DNA of 64,000 nt from Photobacterium halotolerans DSM 18316 (GCF_000425165.1 NZ_KE384320.1:468994-532993); one strand, 5' to 3'. Shown: positions 38,019 to 47,968, counted from the stretch's first letter. The notes: generated from the sequence alone by a model not told the origin. Numbers and translations: made by a program.

Positions 38019-38057
38019 GAGTAGAAGCGGTCAGGGAGGTTACCCGGGACATTGCTC
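38019..38057 (+). ncRNA. NMT1 (xanthine)-type riboswitch, copy A
   Basis: 5' GAGTAGAAGCGGTCAGGG and 3' CCCGGGACATTGCTC; closing helix GAG/CTC, inner GGG/CCC. The GAGG ribosome site begins 5 bases after the aptamer. It can pair with the CTC of the closing helix (CTC-AAAC-GAG), so ligand binding would free it. Start of the deaminase gene is 19 bases further. Confidence 0.75.
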
Positions 38058-38076
38058 AAACGAGGAAAGTGAACCG

Positions 38077-39429
38077 ATGAACTATCTGATAAAAGGGGCT
38101 TCCGCCATTTTCTGCCATGATGCGGCGGCCAGCGATATTCGTATCCAGCAGGGCTACATCATTGAAATCGGCCGCCAACTAGCCCAGTTACCGGGAGAGA
38201 CCTGCATCCAGGCCCGCGACTGTGTGATTTATCCCGGGCTGGTCAACACCCATCACCACATCGCGCAGTCGATCCTCAAAGGGATCCCGGCCGGGCTGAA
38301 TCAGCCGCTTGGCGAATGGCTGGCCAGTGTGCCATACCGATTCTGGCCGCATATCACGCCGGATATCATGTACGCCGCCGCCTGTCTGGGCTTCAGTGAA
38401 CTGCTGCGTTCCGGCACCACGACCTGCGCCGATCACCATTATCTCTACCATGCAACGACCAGCCCGGAGCTGGAAGCCGCGGTATGGCAAGCCGCAGACG
38501 ATGTCGGCATCCGGCTGGTACTCTGCCGGGGAGGCGCAACCCGCCAGGGCAGCCACAAGGGCATGCGCAGCAACCCGGTCGAACCGGAATCCATCGCCCA
38601 GTGCCTCGCCCGGTTAGATCTGTCCCGCTCGCGCTATCACCAGTCCGGCGGGGATGCGATGCGCAAGCTGGTCGTCGCGCCGACCAGCCTGGTGCACTCT
38701 TCCTCACCGGCCGATTTACGGCTGCTGGCAGAGTTTGCCCGCAGTCATGGCCTGAAAATGCACTCGCACTTGCTGGAAGTCAGCTTTGATGAGATTCAGG
38801 CACAGCAGACATACCAGATGAGTGCGGTGGACTATGCCGAAAGCTGCCACTGGCTGGGCGAGGATGTCTGGTTTGCCCACCTGGTACAGGCAAATGAGCG
38901 AGATATCGCGACACTGGCCGGCAGCAGGACAGGGATTGCCCACTGCCCGACCTCCAATTGCCGTCTCGGCAGCGGCATTGCCCCTGTTATCCGCATGGCG
39001 CAGGCCGGGATGCCAGTCAGCATAGGGGTAGACGGTTCAGCGTCTTCAGAGTCCGGTTCGATGATCCAGGAGCTCAACCTGACCTGGTTACTGCACAGAG
39101 CCCAGCAGGGTGCGGAAGCAACGAGCCTGGAAACCGTGCTGAAATGGGGCACGGAAGACGGCGCCAGACTGCTCGGGCTGGATAAGGTCGGCAAACTGGC
39201 GGTCGGCTACGCGGCGGATCTGGTGATCTACGATCTGCGGGCGCCACGGTTTTCCGGCTGTCACAGCCCGCTGCTGGCACCGATACTGTGCGGCGAGCCT
39301 GTTGATATCAGGTATACCTTTGTGCATGGGCGGCCCGTAGTGAAAAACGGTGCTCCTCAGCTAGACCCGCACCGGCTGGCCAGCCAGGCCAGAAAAGCCA
39401 TCAAAGCGCTGCTCAGTCGCAGTGCCTGA
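38077..39429 (+). CDS. 8-oxoguanine deaminase (AtzB/TrzN-like amidohydrolase)
   Basis: 450-residue metal-dependent amidohydrolase. Metal ligands are visible in NTHHHIAQS (HxH after strand 1, near residue 58-60), KMHSHLLEV, a His in WFAHLVQ and the Asp of SIGVDGSASS. This motif pattern and the overall sequence fit 8-oxoguanine deaminases, which convert 8-oxoguanine to urate and are often annotated hydroxyatrazine hydrolase. The upstream xanthine-type riboswitch and divergent purine-type transporter support a purine substrate. GAGGAAAG precedes the ATG, immediately after the riboswitch. Confidence 0.85.
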   Translation: MNYLIKGASAIFCHDAAASDIRIQQGYIIEIGRQLAQLPGETCIQARDCVIYPGLVNTHHHIAQSILKGIPAGLNQPLGEWLASVPYRFWPHITPDIMYAAACLGFSELLRSGTTTCADHHYLYHATTSPELEAAVWQAADDVGIRLVLCRGGATRQGSHKGMRSNPVEPESIAQCLARLDLSRSRYHQSGGDAMRKLVVAPTSLVHSSSPADLRLLAEFARSHGLKMHSHLLEVSFDEIQAQQTYQMSAVDYAESCHWLGEDVWFAHLVQANERDIATLAGSRTGIAHCPTSNCRLGSGIAPVIRMAQAGMPVSIGVDGSASSESGSMIQELNLTWLLHRAQQGAEATSLETVLKWGTEDGARLLGLDKVGKLAVGYAADLVIYDLRAPRFSGCHSPLLAPILCGEPVDIRYTFVHGRPVVKNGAPQLDPHRLASQARKAIKALLSRSA

Positions 39430-39454
39430 TCCGCCGCATGAGGTTGTGGGCTGC

Positions 39455-39487
39455 AAAAACAAACGCCCCGGTAACAACCGGGGCGTT
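39455..39487 (-). terminator. Terminator of brnQ
   Basis: 11-bp perfect stem AACGCCCCGGT/ACCGGGGCGTT with a 4-base loop and a U-rich tail (UUUGUUUUUG) on the minus strand. Confidence 0.9.
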
Positions 39488-39514
39488 AAGGTCAGACAAA
39501 GTATTATCGGCAGG

Positions 39515-40825
39515 TTAAGCGGTTTGCGCTTTCGGCTCGCGGATGTCTGCCCGGAAGAAACGGGTCACAACCAGTGCCAGCAAGGTAGGGGTTGTCCAGG
39601 CCATACCGTAATCAAACATCGGCAGGAAGCTCAGGAATGACATATCCAGGCCGATCACTTTGGCCGCATCAATCAGGCTGAAGATCAGCGAGACCAGCAG
39701 CACCACACGGTAGGCCAGACGCGGATTTGGCAGCCAGCGGCGGACAAAGGTCAGGATCACCAGCGCCACTGCCACAGGGTACAGGGCAAACAGCACAGGC
39801 ACCGACAGGCTGATCAGCTGGTTCAGGCCGACATTGGCCACCACGCCGCAAATCACCGCCAGGATCACCGCCCATGTCTCATAGGACAGGCGGGTCAGCG
39901 AACTGAAATAGTCCGAGCAGGCACTGATCAGGCCGATCGCCGTGGTCAGACAGGCCAGCATCACGATCGCCGACAGTATGTACTGACCGACAGGACCAAA
40001 CAGCGCCAGGACATAACCCGCCAGAATCGCACCGCCATTAGCCGCACCTTCGGCAACCGCCGCACTGGTGGCACCGAGATAAAACAGGGAAATATACACA
40101 AACGCCAGGCCTGCGGCGGCAATCACACCGGCCATCATCAGATATTTGCAGGTAGCTTTGTCATCTTTGATGCCTTTGTTGCGGATCACATCAACAATCA
40201 GCATGCCGAACATCAGCGCCGCAAAGGTATCCATGGTGTTGTAACCTTCCAGGAATCCTTTGGTGAACGCCATGTTCACGTAATCACCCTGAGCAGCCTG
40301 AATCTCGCTTTGCGGGTTGAGGAATACCGCCACCGCCAGAACAGCCAGCACGGCAAAGAGCGCCGGGGTGAGCAGCTTACCGATGGAATCGATCAGTCTG
40401 CCGCGTGACCATGCAAAGAACAGCGCCAGTCCAAAAAAGACAACAGAAAAAATGGTCAGACTGGTTTGTCCCCCATCAGCCATAAAAGGTTTGACTGCCA
40501 TTTCGTAGGCCACAAGACCGGTACGAGGCGCAGCAAAAGCAGGGCCGATGATAATGAAGATAAGAACGGCCATCAGGGTTGCCAGCTGAGGCGGCAGATC
40601 CCGGGTCAGCCCTTTCCAGCCGCCACCGGCAACAGCCACGGCTATGATACCGATCAGCGGCAAGCCGACTGCCGTCGACAGGAAGCCAAACATTGCTGGC
40701 AGCAGGTTATCACCTGCACTTAAGCCGGCCTGTGGCGGGAAAATAATGTTTCCGGCACCCAGGAAAAACGCAAAGGTCATGAAACCTATCGCAAAAATAT
40801 CTGAAACCTTGAGTGTGTTATTCAA
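39515..40825 (-). CDS. brnQ: Branched-chain amino acid transporter BrnQ
   Basis: Sodium-coupled leucine/isoleucine/valine importer of the LIVCS family; 436 residues, about 12 membrane segments. The N-terminal motif SDIFAIGFMTFAFFLGAGNIIFPP region matches BrnQ. The start is set at a TTG, with GGGAAGG 6 bases before it. The frame stays open for 69 more codons but that part is unlike any BrnQ. An ATG 14 codons upstream is possible but has no ribosome site. Downstream is a strong terminator. Confidence 0.93.
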   Translation of the reverse strand: MNNTLKVSDIFAIGFMTFAFFLGAGNIIFPPQAGLSAGDNLLPAMFGFLSTAVGLPLIGIIAVAVAGGGWKGLTRDLPPQLATLMAVLIFIIIGPAFAAPRTGLVAYEMAVKPFMADGGQTSLTIFSVVFFGLALFFAWSRGRLIDSIGKLLTPALFAVLAVLAVAVFLNPQSEIQAAQGDYVNMAFTKGFLEGYNTMDTFAALMFGMLIVDVIRNKGIKDDKATCKYLMMAGVIAAAGLAFVYISLFYLGATSAAVAEGAANGGAILAGYVLALFGPVGQYILSAIVMLACLTTAIGLISACSDYFSSLTRLSYETWAVILAVICGVVANVGLNQLISLSVPVLFALYPVAVALVILTFVRRWLPNPRLAYRVVLLVSLIFSLIDAAKVIGLDMSFLSFLPMFDYGMAWTTPTLLALVVTRFFRADIREPKAQTA

Positions 40826-41191
40826 ACTGCACCTTCCCACTCGTCTATTGTTATGTTGTGTTAGCATTAATGGCTCATTACTGAGATATATCACTACACC
40901 CAGTAAAAGAGGCAGCATAATGAAGCAAAAGCATGTCAGTGACAACCTTGCAGCCAAAAACACCACTTTCTTCGGATTACTTACCGAAAAACCACAATAA
41001 AACGCCAAATTTAAATTAAAAATCAGAAGCAAAGACTAAAACAAACACTGCTCACAAAACATCCAACACAGAATATAAAACCACCATACAGCCAAACTTT
41101 ACAGTGTTGGGCCGCAATTCAACCTTTGATAAGAATAACCGCTATAATGGCGGACTGATTTTTCTCGGCCGCCTTTTCGGACATTCATTAG
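40826..41191. other. brnQ/trmN6 intergenic region
   Basis: About 365 bases. A consensus -10 box TATAAT (41143-41148) lies 43 bases before trmN6 but has no good -35. A 26-codon plus-strand frame at 40920-41000 (MKQKHVSDNL...) has AGAGG 7 bases before its ATG; it lacks a following terminator and I do not call it a gene. Confidence 0.45.
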
Positions 41192-41935
41192 ATGAATAAA
41201 GGTTTTACGTTTAAACAATTTCACGTTGACGATCACGGATGCGGCATGCCCGTCAGCACAGATGGGGTGTTGTTAGGCGCATGGGCTCAGGTGTCAAGCT
41301 GTCGTGACAGTCAGAGCCAGCTCAGTCGCCAGACAATACTCGACATTGGCTGCGGCAGCGGTTTGCTGTCCTTAATGGCGGCGCAGCGTACACCATCCGG
41401 CAGCGCCGATATTCTGGCGCTGGATATTGACCCGGCTGCCGTGGCGGCGGCCGGCAAAAATTTCTCGGCCTCACCCTGGTCCGCGCGACTACAGGCCGAG
41501 CATCAGGACATCCGCGCATGGGTCAGCTCTCAGTCCAAAGGCCGCTTTCAGGCCATATTATGCAATCCGCCCTACTTCAATCACGGTGAACAGGCCAGCT
41601 GCCCGCGCCGGGCAACCGCCCGGCACACAGACACCCTTTCCCACCGAGACCTGCTCAGCTGCCTGCAATACCTGCTGGCGCCGGCAGGACAGGCCAGCCT
41701 GATTCTGCCGGTCTACGAGGGGGAAGCACTGCTGACGATGCTGGCGGACTATGATTTGCATTGCCGCCGGCTGTGCCGGGTGAAAAGCACCGCCGCCAAA
41801 CCGGTTCACCGCCTGCTGATAGCGCTTTCGCCCCAGGACGGTGCCTGTGACGAAACATCGCTGATCATCCATCAGCAAGGCCAGTACTCGGCTGAGTTTG
41901 CGGCCCTGACCCGTGACTTTTATCTCAAGCTCTGA
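41192..41935 (+). CDS. trmN6: tRNA1(Val) (adenine37-N6)-methyltransferase
   Basis: SAM-dependent methyltransferase (YfiC) that makes m6A37 in tRNA-Val1; 247 residues. Motif I is ILDIGCGSGLLSLM (near 51-64) and the N6-adenine catalytic motif is CNPPYFNHG near 128. The N-terminal GFTFKQFHV is typical of the family. It stands 160 bases before srmB on the same strand; in E. coli these two are divergent. Confidence 0.93.
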   Translation: MNKGFTFKQFHVDDHGCGMPVSTDGVLLGAWAQVSSCRDSQSQLSRQTILDIGCGSGLLSLMAAQRTPSGSADILALDIDPAAVAAAGKNFSASPWSARLQAEHQDIRAWVSSQSKGRFQAILCNPPYFNHGEQASCPRRATARHTDTLSHRDLLSCLQYLLAPAGQASLILPVYEGEALLTMLADYDLHCRRLCRVKSTAAKPVHRLLIALSPQDGACDETSLIIHQQGQYSAEFAALTRDFYLKL

Positions 41936-42096
41936 TCCGGTCAGCGAGCGGCAGGGATAATCCAAGTTTTTGTGCTTTAATCGGTGATACTTGCATCAAA
42001 TCACACTATAATGCCGCCCCTTAACTGAATCACAGCAGCAAACTGCCCACCGAGATGCGATCCATACGGGCAGCCCGCTACTTAGGAGTAAGACTG

Positions 42097-43347
42097 GTGA
42101 GAGATTTTTCCGAATTAGAGTTAGATGGCGCTCTGCTACAAGCGATTGAAGATATGGGATATTCCCGTCCAACCGTTGTGCAGTCTGAGGCTATCCCTCA
42201 TGCCCTGGATGGCCGTGACGTACTGGCATCCGCACCAACGGGTACCGGAAAAACAGCCGCATTTGTATTGCCTATGATTCAGCACCTGCTTGATTTTCCG
42301 CGCCGTAAACCCGGCCCGGCCCGCGTGCTGATTCTGACACCAACCCGTGAGCTGGCCATTCAGGTTGCTGATCAGGCCAAAGCCCTGGCGGCCCATACTG
42401 ACCTGAAAATCTTCACCATCACAGGCGGTATTTCTTACGACGAGCACGCTGAGTATCTGGGTAAAACCCAGGACATAGTGGTCGCCACACCGGGCCGTCT
42501 GATGGAATACATCGAAGGCGAGAAATTCGATTGCCGTGCCATCGAATGCCTGATCCTGGACGAAGCAGACCGCATGCTCGACATGGGCTTCGGGGCCGTT
42601 GTAAAACGCCTGCATGAAGAGTGCCGCTGGCGCCGTCAGAGCTTGCTGTTCTCTGCCACTCTGGAAGGCAAAGGGGTGCGTGAGTTCTCCCAGACGATCT
42701 TAAATGAGCCGGTCGAAGTGAACGCGGAACCGCCGCGCCGTGAGCGTAAAAAGATCCATCAGGTATACCACCGCTGCGACGACATGGCGCACAAGATGGC
42801 GTTGCTGGAAAATATCCTCAGCGATCAGGCCGAGCGCAGTATTATTTTTGTCAAAACCCGCGAGCGGCTGGCCGAGCTGCGCGATCAGCTGGCGTCACTG
42901 AAAATCGCCTGCGTGTGGATTCAGGGGGAAATGGCGCAAGCCACCCGTAACAATGCCATTCGTCGTTTCCGTGAAGGTGAAACCAATATCCTGATCGCCA
43001 CCGATGTCGCGGCACGGGGCATTGACCTGCCGGACGTCAGCCATGTCATCAACTTCGACATGCCGCGCACGGCCGATGTGTATCTGCACCGTATCGGCCG
43101 TACTGCCCGTGCCGGTAAAAAAGGCACCGCCATCTCGCTGGTGGAAGCCCATGATCAGGGCATGATAGAGCGTGTCAGCCGCTATATGAAAGAAGAGATC
43201 CCGGAGCGCTTTATTGAAGGCCTGCGCCCGAAACACAAAAAGCCGGCGACCGTGAAGAAGAAAAAGGTTAAAGACGGCAAGAAGAAAGGCGCGAAGAAAA
43301 AAGACGCCAAGAAGAAATCCGTCAAGAAAAAGGCGGCAGCCAAGTAA
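42097..43347 (+). CDS. srmB: DEAD-box RNA helicase SrmB
   Basis: ATP-dependent RNA helicase acting in early 50S ribosome assembly; 416 residues. Motifs: Q-motif region RPTVVQSEAIP, motif I SAPTGTGKT, motif II DEAD in LILDEADRMLD, motif III SAT, motif VI HRIGRTARAG. The C-terminal tail (last 35 residues) is almost all lysine with alanine, likely an RNA-binding tail. The start is GTG (product begins MRDFSELELD), with AGGAG 8 bases before. A longer ATG frame exists but begins with residues foreign to SrmB. Confidence 0.93.
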   Translation: MRDFSELELDGALLQAIEDMGYSRPTVVQSEAIPHALDGRDVLASAPTGTGKTAAFVLPMIQHLLDFPRRKPGPARVLILTPTRELAIQVADQAKALAAHTDLKIFTITGGISYDEHAEYLGKTQDIVVATPGRLMEYIEGEKFDCRAIECLILDEADRMLDMGFGAVVKRLHEECRWRRQSLLFSATLEGKGVREFSQTILNEPVEVNAEPPRRERKKIHQVYHRCDDMAHKMALLENILSDQAERSIIFVKTRERLAELRDQLASLKIACVWIQGEMAQATRNNAIRRFREGETNILIATDVAARGIDLPDVSHVINFDMPRTADVYLHRIGRTARAGKKGTAISLVEAHDQGMIERVSRYMKEEIPERFIEGLRPKHKKPATVKKKKVKDGKKKGAKKKDAKKKSVKKKAAAK

Positions 43348-43375
43348 TCTTAGCCGCACCAGCAGACTGAAACAG

Positions 43376-43408
43376 AAAAGGGCCGGATACAGTATCCGGC
43401 CTTTTTTC
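43376..43408 (+). terminator. Terminator of srmB
   Basis: 9-bp stem GGCCGGATA/TATCCGGCC with a 3-base loop, flanked by A-run and U-run; usable from both sides (yaaA faces it). Confidence 0.9.
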
Positions 43409-43432
43409 TGTCACCGATATCACGCTCAGGCT

Positions 43433-44206
43433 TTATTGCTCTTCGCGCTTAAACACCAGCTCGGCGGCCGTCGATTCTTCCGGTGCGAAGTAATAGCCAG
43501 CCACATCAAATTGTTTCAGCTGTTCCACTGACGTCAGGCGGTTATCAATGATATAACGCGCCATCATGCCACGGGCTTTTTTGGCGTAGAAACTGATCAC
43601 CTTGTACTGACCATTTTTGCCGTCTTTAAATACCGGGGTAATCACTTTGCCTTTGAGAGACTTCGGCTTCACGGCTTTAAAGTATTCATTGGAGGCCAGG
43701 TTGATCAGGATGTCATCCCCCTGCCCGGCAAGCGCCTCATTCAGTTTGTCGGTGATGATACTGCCCCAGAACTGATACAGGTTGCTACCGCGATCGTTGG
43801 CCAGCTTAGTACCCATTTCAAGACGGTACGGCTGCATCAGATCCAGCGGCCGCAACAAACCATACAAACCGGACAGCATACGCAGGTGCTGCTGGGCAAA
43901 GGCGAAGTCATCCTCGCTCAGGCTCTCGGCTTCCAGACCGGTATACACGTCACCTTTGAAGGCCAGAATCGCCTGACGCGCGTTTTCCGGCGTAAAATCC
44001 GGCTGCCAGTCGGCAAAACGGGCCGCATTGAGTCCGGCGATTTTATCGCTCACCTTCATCAGGCTTGCAATGTCCATAGGCGTCAGCTGACGGCAAACCT
44101 CAATCAGCTCCATCGAGTGATCGGTCAGCTCAGGCAAAGTATAAGTCTTTGTTGCCAGAGGAGATTCATAATCCAGGGTTTTAGCAGGGGAAACCACTAT
44201 CAGCAT
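43433..44206 (-). CDS. yaaA: Peroxide stress protein YaaA
   Basis: DUF328/UPF0246 protein, 257 residues (E. coli 258). It limits intracellular free iron during hydrogen peroxide stress and has a DNA-binding fold. The N-terminus [16 protein letters not shown] and the C-terminal [15 protein letters not shown] are family hallmarks. Single gene between srmB and an AGCS transporter. Confidence 0.94.
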   Translation of the reverse strand: MLIVVSPAKTLDYESPLATKTYTLPELTDHSMELIEVCRQLTPMDIASLMKVSDKIAGLNAARFADWQPDFTPENARQAILAFKGDVYTGLEAESLSEDDFAFAQQHLRMLSGLYGLLRPLDLMQPYRLEMGTKLANDRGSNLYQFWGSIITDKLNEALAGQGDDILINLASNEYFKAVKPKSLKGKVITPVFKDGKNGQYKVISFYAKKARGMMARYIIDNRLTSVEQLKQFDVAGYYFAPEESTAAELVFKREEQ

Positions 44207-44310
44207 GTTTTAATGTCCTGTAAGCGTGTCTGTCGGCAAGATTACCATTTCGCCATCAAAAAACCACGCACAACGCGCGTGGTTGTCGCTTTCTTTGCCA
44301 TAGGAACCAC

Positions 44311-45741
44311 CTATCGATCTGGACGGCTGGTCCAGATATCTTCATCCAGCTGAGCATGCAATTCCGGGTACTGGGCGCTGTCAAACGTTGGCACCTTACC
44401 CTGAGCCAATTGCGCGTTATAGTCTTTTGCCAGTTTCACCACAGTGCCCGACAACAGCAAAATGGCGATCAGGTTGATAATGGCCATCATTCCCATAGAG
44501 ACATCCGCCATCGCCCATACCGTCGGTAATTCGGCCAGCGCCCCGAACATCACCATGCCCAAAACCACAGCGCGAAAAATCAGCAGTCCGGCTTTGTGGT
44601 TATGCTCGAGAAAAATCAGATTCGTTTCGGCATAAGAGTAATTGGCCACCAGCGAGGTAAAGGCAAACAGGAAGATCGCGATGGCAATAAAGATCCCTCC
44701 CCAGTCGCCCACCTGAGAAGCCAGCGCCCGCTGCGTCAGCTCTATGCCTGTGACTTCGCCATGAGGCACATACTCACCAGACACCAGAATGATCGCCACT
44801 GTGGCCGAGCAGATAACGATAGTATCGGTAAAGACCCCCAACATCTGCACATAGCCTTGCGATGCCGGATGCGGCGGGTACGGCGTGGCCGAGGCAGCCG
44901 CATTCGGCGCCGATCCCATGCCCGCTTCATTGGAAAACAGCCCGCGTTTGAGGCCATTGATCATACCCTGAGCTATGGTATAGCCCAGCGCACCTGAGGC
45001 CGCCTCTTCCAGACCAAAGGCACTGCGGAAAATCAGGGCGATCACCGAAGGGACCTGTTCGATATTCATCGCCACCACCACCAGCGCCAGCAGCAGATAA
45101 CAAATCGCCATCACGGGCACCAGAATTTCTGCAGTGCGGGCAATGGTTCGCATGCCACCGAATATGATAAAGCCGGTCAGCGCCACCAGCACCATGCCGA
45201 CCACCACAGGTTGCCAGCCAAAAGCCACATTCATGGCTTTGGCAATGGAGTTCGCCTGAACCGCGTTGAATACCAGACCGAAGGCAATGATCAGAAAGAT
45301 GGAGAACACCACCCCCATCCAGCGCATGCCCAGCCCTTTTTCCATGTAGTACGCCGGACCGCCCCGGTAATTGCCGTCATCATCCCGGGTCTTGTAAAGC
45401 TGGGCCAGCGCACTTTCCGCAAAGGCTGTCGCCATCCCTAACATGGCAATCAGCCACATCCAGAAAATGGCACCCGGCCCGCCTAAGGTAAGCGCCACGG
45501 CGACGCCGGCCATGTTGCCCGTCCCGACCCGGGCGGCCAGACTGGTGCACAATGCCTGAAAAGAAGAGATACCGGCAGCATCCGACTTGCGGCTGTTTTT
45601 CATCACTTTAAACATATGGACAAAATGCCGGAACTGAATAAAACCCAGCAAGTAGGTAAAATAGATCCCTACCCCGACCAGCAGGTAAATCAATACAGAT
45701 CCCCACAGCAGATCGTTGAGGAAATTTATCTGACTTGTCAC
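44311..45741 (-). CDS. Sodium:alanine/glycine symporter (AGCS family)
   Basis: 476-residue membrane protein with about 11 segments. AGCS motifs visible are GNMAGVAVALTLGGPGAIFWMW region, GNYRGGPAYYMEKGLG and LFSNEAGMGSAPNAAA. It imports alanine or glycine with sodium. The start is GTG, 5 bases after AAGGGG. I looked for a glycine riboswitch in its leader and found none. Confidence 0.92.
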   Translation of the reverse strand: MTSQINFLNDLLWGSVLIYLLVGVGIYFTYLLGFIQFRHFVHMFKVMKNSRKSDAAGISSFQALCTSLAARVGTGNMAGVAVALTLGGPGAIFWMWLIAMLGMATAFAESALAQLYKTRDDDGNYRGGPAYYMEKGLGMRWMGVVFSIFLIIAFGLVFNAVQANSIAKAMNVAFGWQPVVVGMVLVALTGFIIFGGMRTIARTAEILVPVMAICYLLLALVVVAMNIEQVPSVIALIFRSAFGLEEAASGALGYTIAQGMINGLKRGLFSNEAGMGSAPNAAASATPYPPHPASQGYVQMLGVFTDTIVICSATVAIILVSGEYVPHGEVTGIELTQRALASQVGDWGGIFIAIAIFLFAFTSLVANYSYAETNLIFLEHNHKAGLLIFRAVVLGMVMFGALAELPTVWAMADVSMGMMAIINLIAILLLSGTVVKLAKDYNAQLAQGKVPTFDSAQYPELHAQLDEDIWTSRPDR

Positions 45742-46154
45742 ACCAACCCCTTAGCTTGCTCAAAGGTATATTTGCCCGGCACGCCTTTGCAATACCGCTT
45801 CATTCAACTGTAATGCATCTGTCAGCACAGGCTGATACAAATTGGCCTTGCCGGATACTGAACTGTTTGCCTGTCTCAGCCCGTTTTGCCCCCGGCGGCC
45901 CAAAACCTGAGCGATGATGCGGAGTTAGTCGTAAAAAATCAACGCACACTAAGCAGAATTGAGCACTGCATTACTTTCTTAGCCACTGGACAAACCATTG
46001 CTGCCAGTGCCTCAGTTTGAACTAATTTCACAAATAAATAACAAATGCGAAATAGTTCAATTTTATTCTGTGCCGTATTGTGATATTTAACTGATGATCA
46101 AAGGGCAAGATGCCCCTGCTCTGAGCAATACTCAGGATGGTAGAGAGGTGCAAT
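45742..46154. other. Divergent AGCS/DUF3545 intergenic region
   Basis: About 410 bases, without a supported gene. It becomes AT-rich to the right. Nothing specific can be assigned beyond the two ribosome sites at its ends. Confidence 0.4.
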
Positions 46155-46334
46155 ATGGATAGCTTTGGATTCGACAACATGCTTGAAAGCGATTTTCCTC
46201 GCCGCAATGCACGCAGTAAACCTGTTAAGCGCAAGTGGCGGGAAATTGAAGCACTCAAAGATAAGCAAAAACTGAAAAAGGAACTTCAGGATATTGATAT
46301 CTTACATGAGTTTACCGATGAGGTAGATTTGTAA
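46155..46334 (+). CDS. DUF3545 / PA3496-family small protein
   Basis: 59-residue, highly charged protein (MDSFGFDNML..., then PRRNARSKPVKRKWREIEALKDK), characteristic of the DUF3545 family widespread in vibrios and pseudomonads. The family name includes 'putative envelope integrity protein', but the role is not established. GAGAGG lies 6 bases before the chosen ATG; the upstream ATG is in frame but has no site. A terminator follows. Confidence 0.85.
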   Translation: MDSFGFDNMLESDFPRRNARSKPVKRKWREIEALKDKQKLKKELQDIDILHEFTDEVDL

Positions 46335-46385
46335 TCTGGGTTTTGCACTACCATTACTAGGTTAAGGCTAGTAACAAACGACCAA

Positions 46386-46412
46386 CACCGGCACTAAGGC
46401 CGGTGCTGTTTT
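46386..46412 (+). terminator. Terminator of the DUF3545 gene
   Basis: 7-bp stem CACCGGC/GCCGGTG with a 6-base loop and CUGUUUUAU tail. Confidence 0.7.
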
Positions 46413-46427
46413 ATGTGGCCGCAGATG

Positions 46428-46967
46428 TTAATGCTCTGGCTCCAGCCGGTTTGCCAGCTCGCGGTACTGAGCAGAAACCTCTTTGCCGAATAAGGGATCA
46501 CACAGGCAGTCCTGATATTCTTCTTCAACGGCAGCCCAGTCCTGATCGGTAAAATGCTGACAAATCACCGGGAACACCTTCTTCTCTTCGGTGTCCAGAT
46601 GCTGGCGCTGACGCTCCACAAAGGCATTCAGTTTTTCCGCAAAGACATCCAGCGGGATCACGGCATCCATCAGAATCATATCGACGGTTTCGGCAAACTC
46701 TGCGGTCAGTTTAGCCAGTTCAATATGTTCCGCCTCCAGATCCAAAATGTCCTGCTCCTCACCATAGTGCCTGAGATAGTAATGGTAGATGACATCTTCT
46801 TTAGGATGGTGGCAGTGCTCGGCCTGGTTCTGCAGATAGGTCACTATGTCACGAATGAGCTGATAATTCACTTCGTGACCCGCCTGGATAGCTTTTAATT
46901 TTGTACCTAACAGCTTAAGCAACCGGTTGATATAACCATGTTCGGTGTGAATACTGTCCAATAGCAT
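46428..46967 (-). CDS. Hemerythrin-domain protein
   Basis: 179-residue four-helix-bundle hemerythrin-like protein. Candidate di-iron ligands are HTEHGYINRL (His7/His10), HCHHPKEDVIYHYY (near 52-64) and RQRQHLDTEEKKVFP (near 120-135). It may sense or store oxygen or nitric oxide or help repair iron-sulfur clusters, as HHE proteins do; nothing here decides. Single gene between DUF3545 and ung. Confidence 0.87.
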   Translation of the reverse strand: MLLDSIHTEHGYINRLLKLLGTKLKAIQAGHEVNYQLIRDIVTYLQNQAEHCHHPKEDVIYHYYLRHYGEEQDILDLEAEHIELAKLTAEFAETVDMILMDAVIPLDVFAEKLNAFVERQRQHLDTEEKKVFPVICQHFTDQDWAAVEEEYQDCLCDPLFGKEVSAQYRELANRLEPEH

Positions 46968-47047
46968 TTCGACCTCCCGGACATTAACATCCCAGCTATA
47001 AGTGTAAACCGGGATCGCGAATTCTGTTTGATCCAGACTAAGTTGCC

Positions 47048-47749
47048 TTACATTTGTTCGGGAAGTTGCCAGTTAATCTCACTTTTATGGCTTTGTCGCA
47101 ACCACTTGTTTGCCTGAGAAAAATGGCGGCAGCCAAAAAAGCCCCGGTAAGCCGACAAAGGTGACGGATGTGCCGCTTCCAGCACGCAGTGCTTATTTCT
47201 GTCGATATGCTTTCCTTTCTTCTGTGCATGCGCTCCCCACAGCAGGAACACCAGGCCATCTCTGTGCTGATTCAAACTGGCAATGACCCTGTCGGTAAAC
47301 ATTTCCCAGCCATATTTACTGTGCGAATGCGCTTTGCCCTGCTCAACCGTCAGCACAGTATTGAGCAGGAGTACGCCCTGCTCTGCCCAGGGCTGTAAGC
47401 AGCCATGCTCTGGCACTGTAAATCCTTCAATGTCCGTGGCCAGCTCTTTATACATATTGGCAAGCGACGGGGGGACTTTGACCCCGGGTTGCACCGAGAA
47501 GCTGAGCCCGTGCGCCTGATCAGGGCCGTGATAAGGATCCTGGCCCAGGATCACCACCTTGACCTGGTCAAAGGGAGTGGCATCAAAAGCACGAAAGACA
47601 TCGGCTTCCGCCGGGAAGATCACTTTGCCCGCCTGCCTTTCTGCGGCAACCTGTGCCTCTGCCTGCTGAAAGTAGGCTTGCTGCCGTTCCTGTTCCAGCA
47701 ACTGTTTCCAGTTAAAAAGAGATGAAGATGGGGAATCTGAAACAGACAT
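47048..47749 (-). CDS. ung: Uracil-DNA glycosylase
   Basis: Excises uracil from DNA; 233 residues. The water-activating motif GQDPYHG has Asp71, and the leucine-intercalation loop [14 protein letters not shown] near 190 is complete. The longer frame has 34 more codons; the chosen ATG ([10 protein letters not shown]) lies 5 bases after CAGGAG. In E. coli ung is also next to grcA. Confidence 0.96.
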   Translation of the reverse strand: MSVSDSPSSSLFNWKQLLEQERQQAYFQQAEAQVAAERQAGKVIFPAEADVFRAFDATPFDQVKVVILGQDPYHGPDQAHGLSFSVQPGVKVPPSLANMYKELATDIEGFTVPEHGCLQPWAEQGVLLLNTVLTVEQGKAHSHSKYGWEMFTDRVIASLNQHRDGLVFLLWGAHAQKKGKHIDRNKHCVLEAAHPSPLSAYRGFFGCRHFSQANKWLRQSHKSEINWQLPEQM

Positions 47750-47968
47750 GTCGGCTCCTGCTGGTGAAATCAAGGTAAGCCGACATTCTGCCTGTCTGAT
47801 CAGGGCATCGCAATGACAACAGCTATCACTTGGGCCGGGACACCGGGCCAACAGGGGTGCGCCAGTGGCCGCGCCCCTGAATAGGACGGTTGGCCTGAGG
47901 AAGGCGTGAGCCGCTGACTGAGTTCATTCCGGGGGCTGGCATCGCACTCGCTTTCATAGGGTATTTCC

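Noticed and set aside
40860..40945. Leucine-rich leader peptide (MLLLHY...) before brnQ
   Set aside because: The leucines are at the very start, the ribosome site is poor, and there is no terminator between it and brnQ.
45742..45950. Glycine riboswitch before the AGCS symporter
   Set aside because: Searched because such transporters are often controlled this way in vibrios; no tandem aptamer core could be found.
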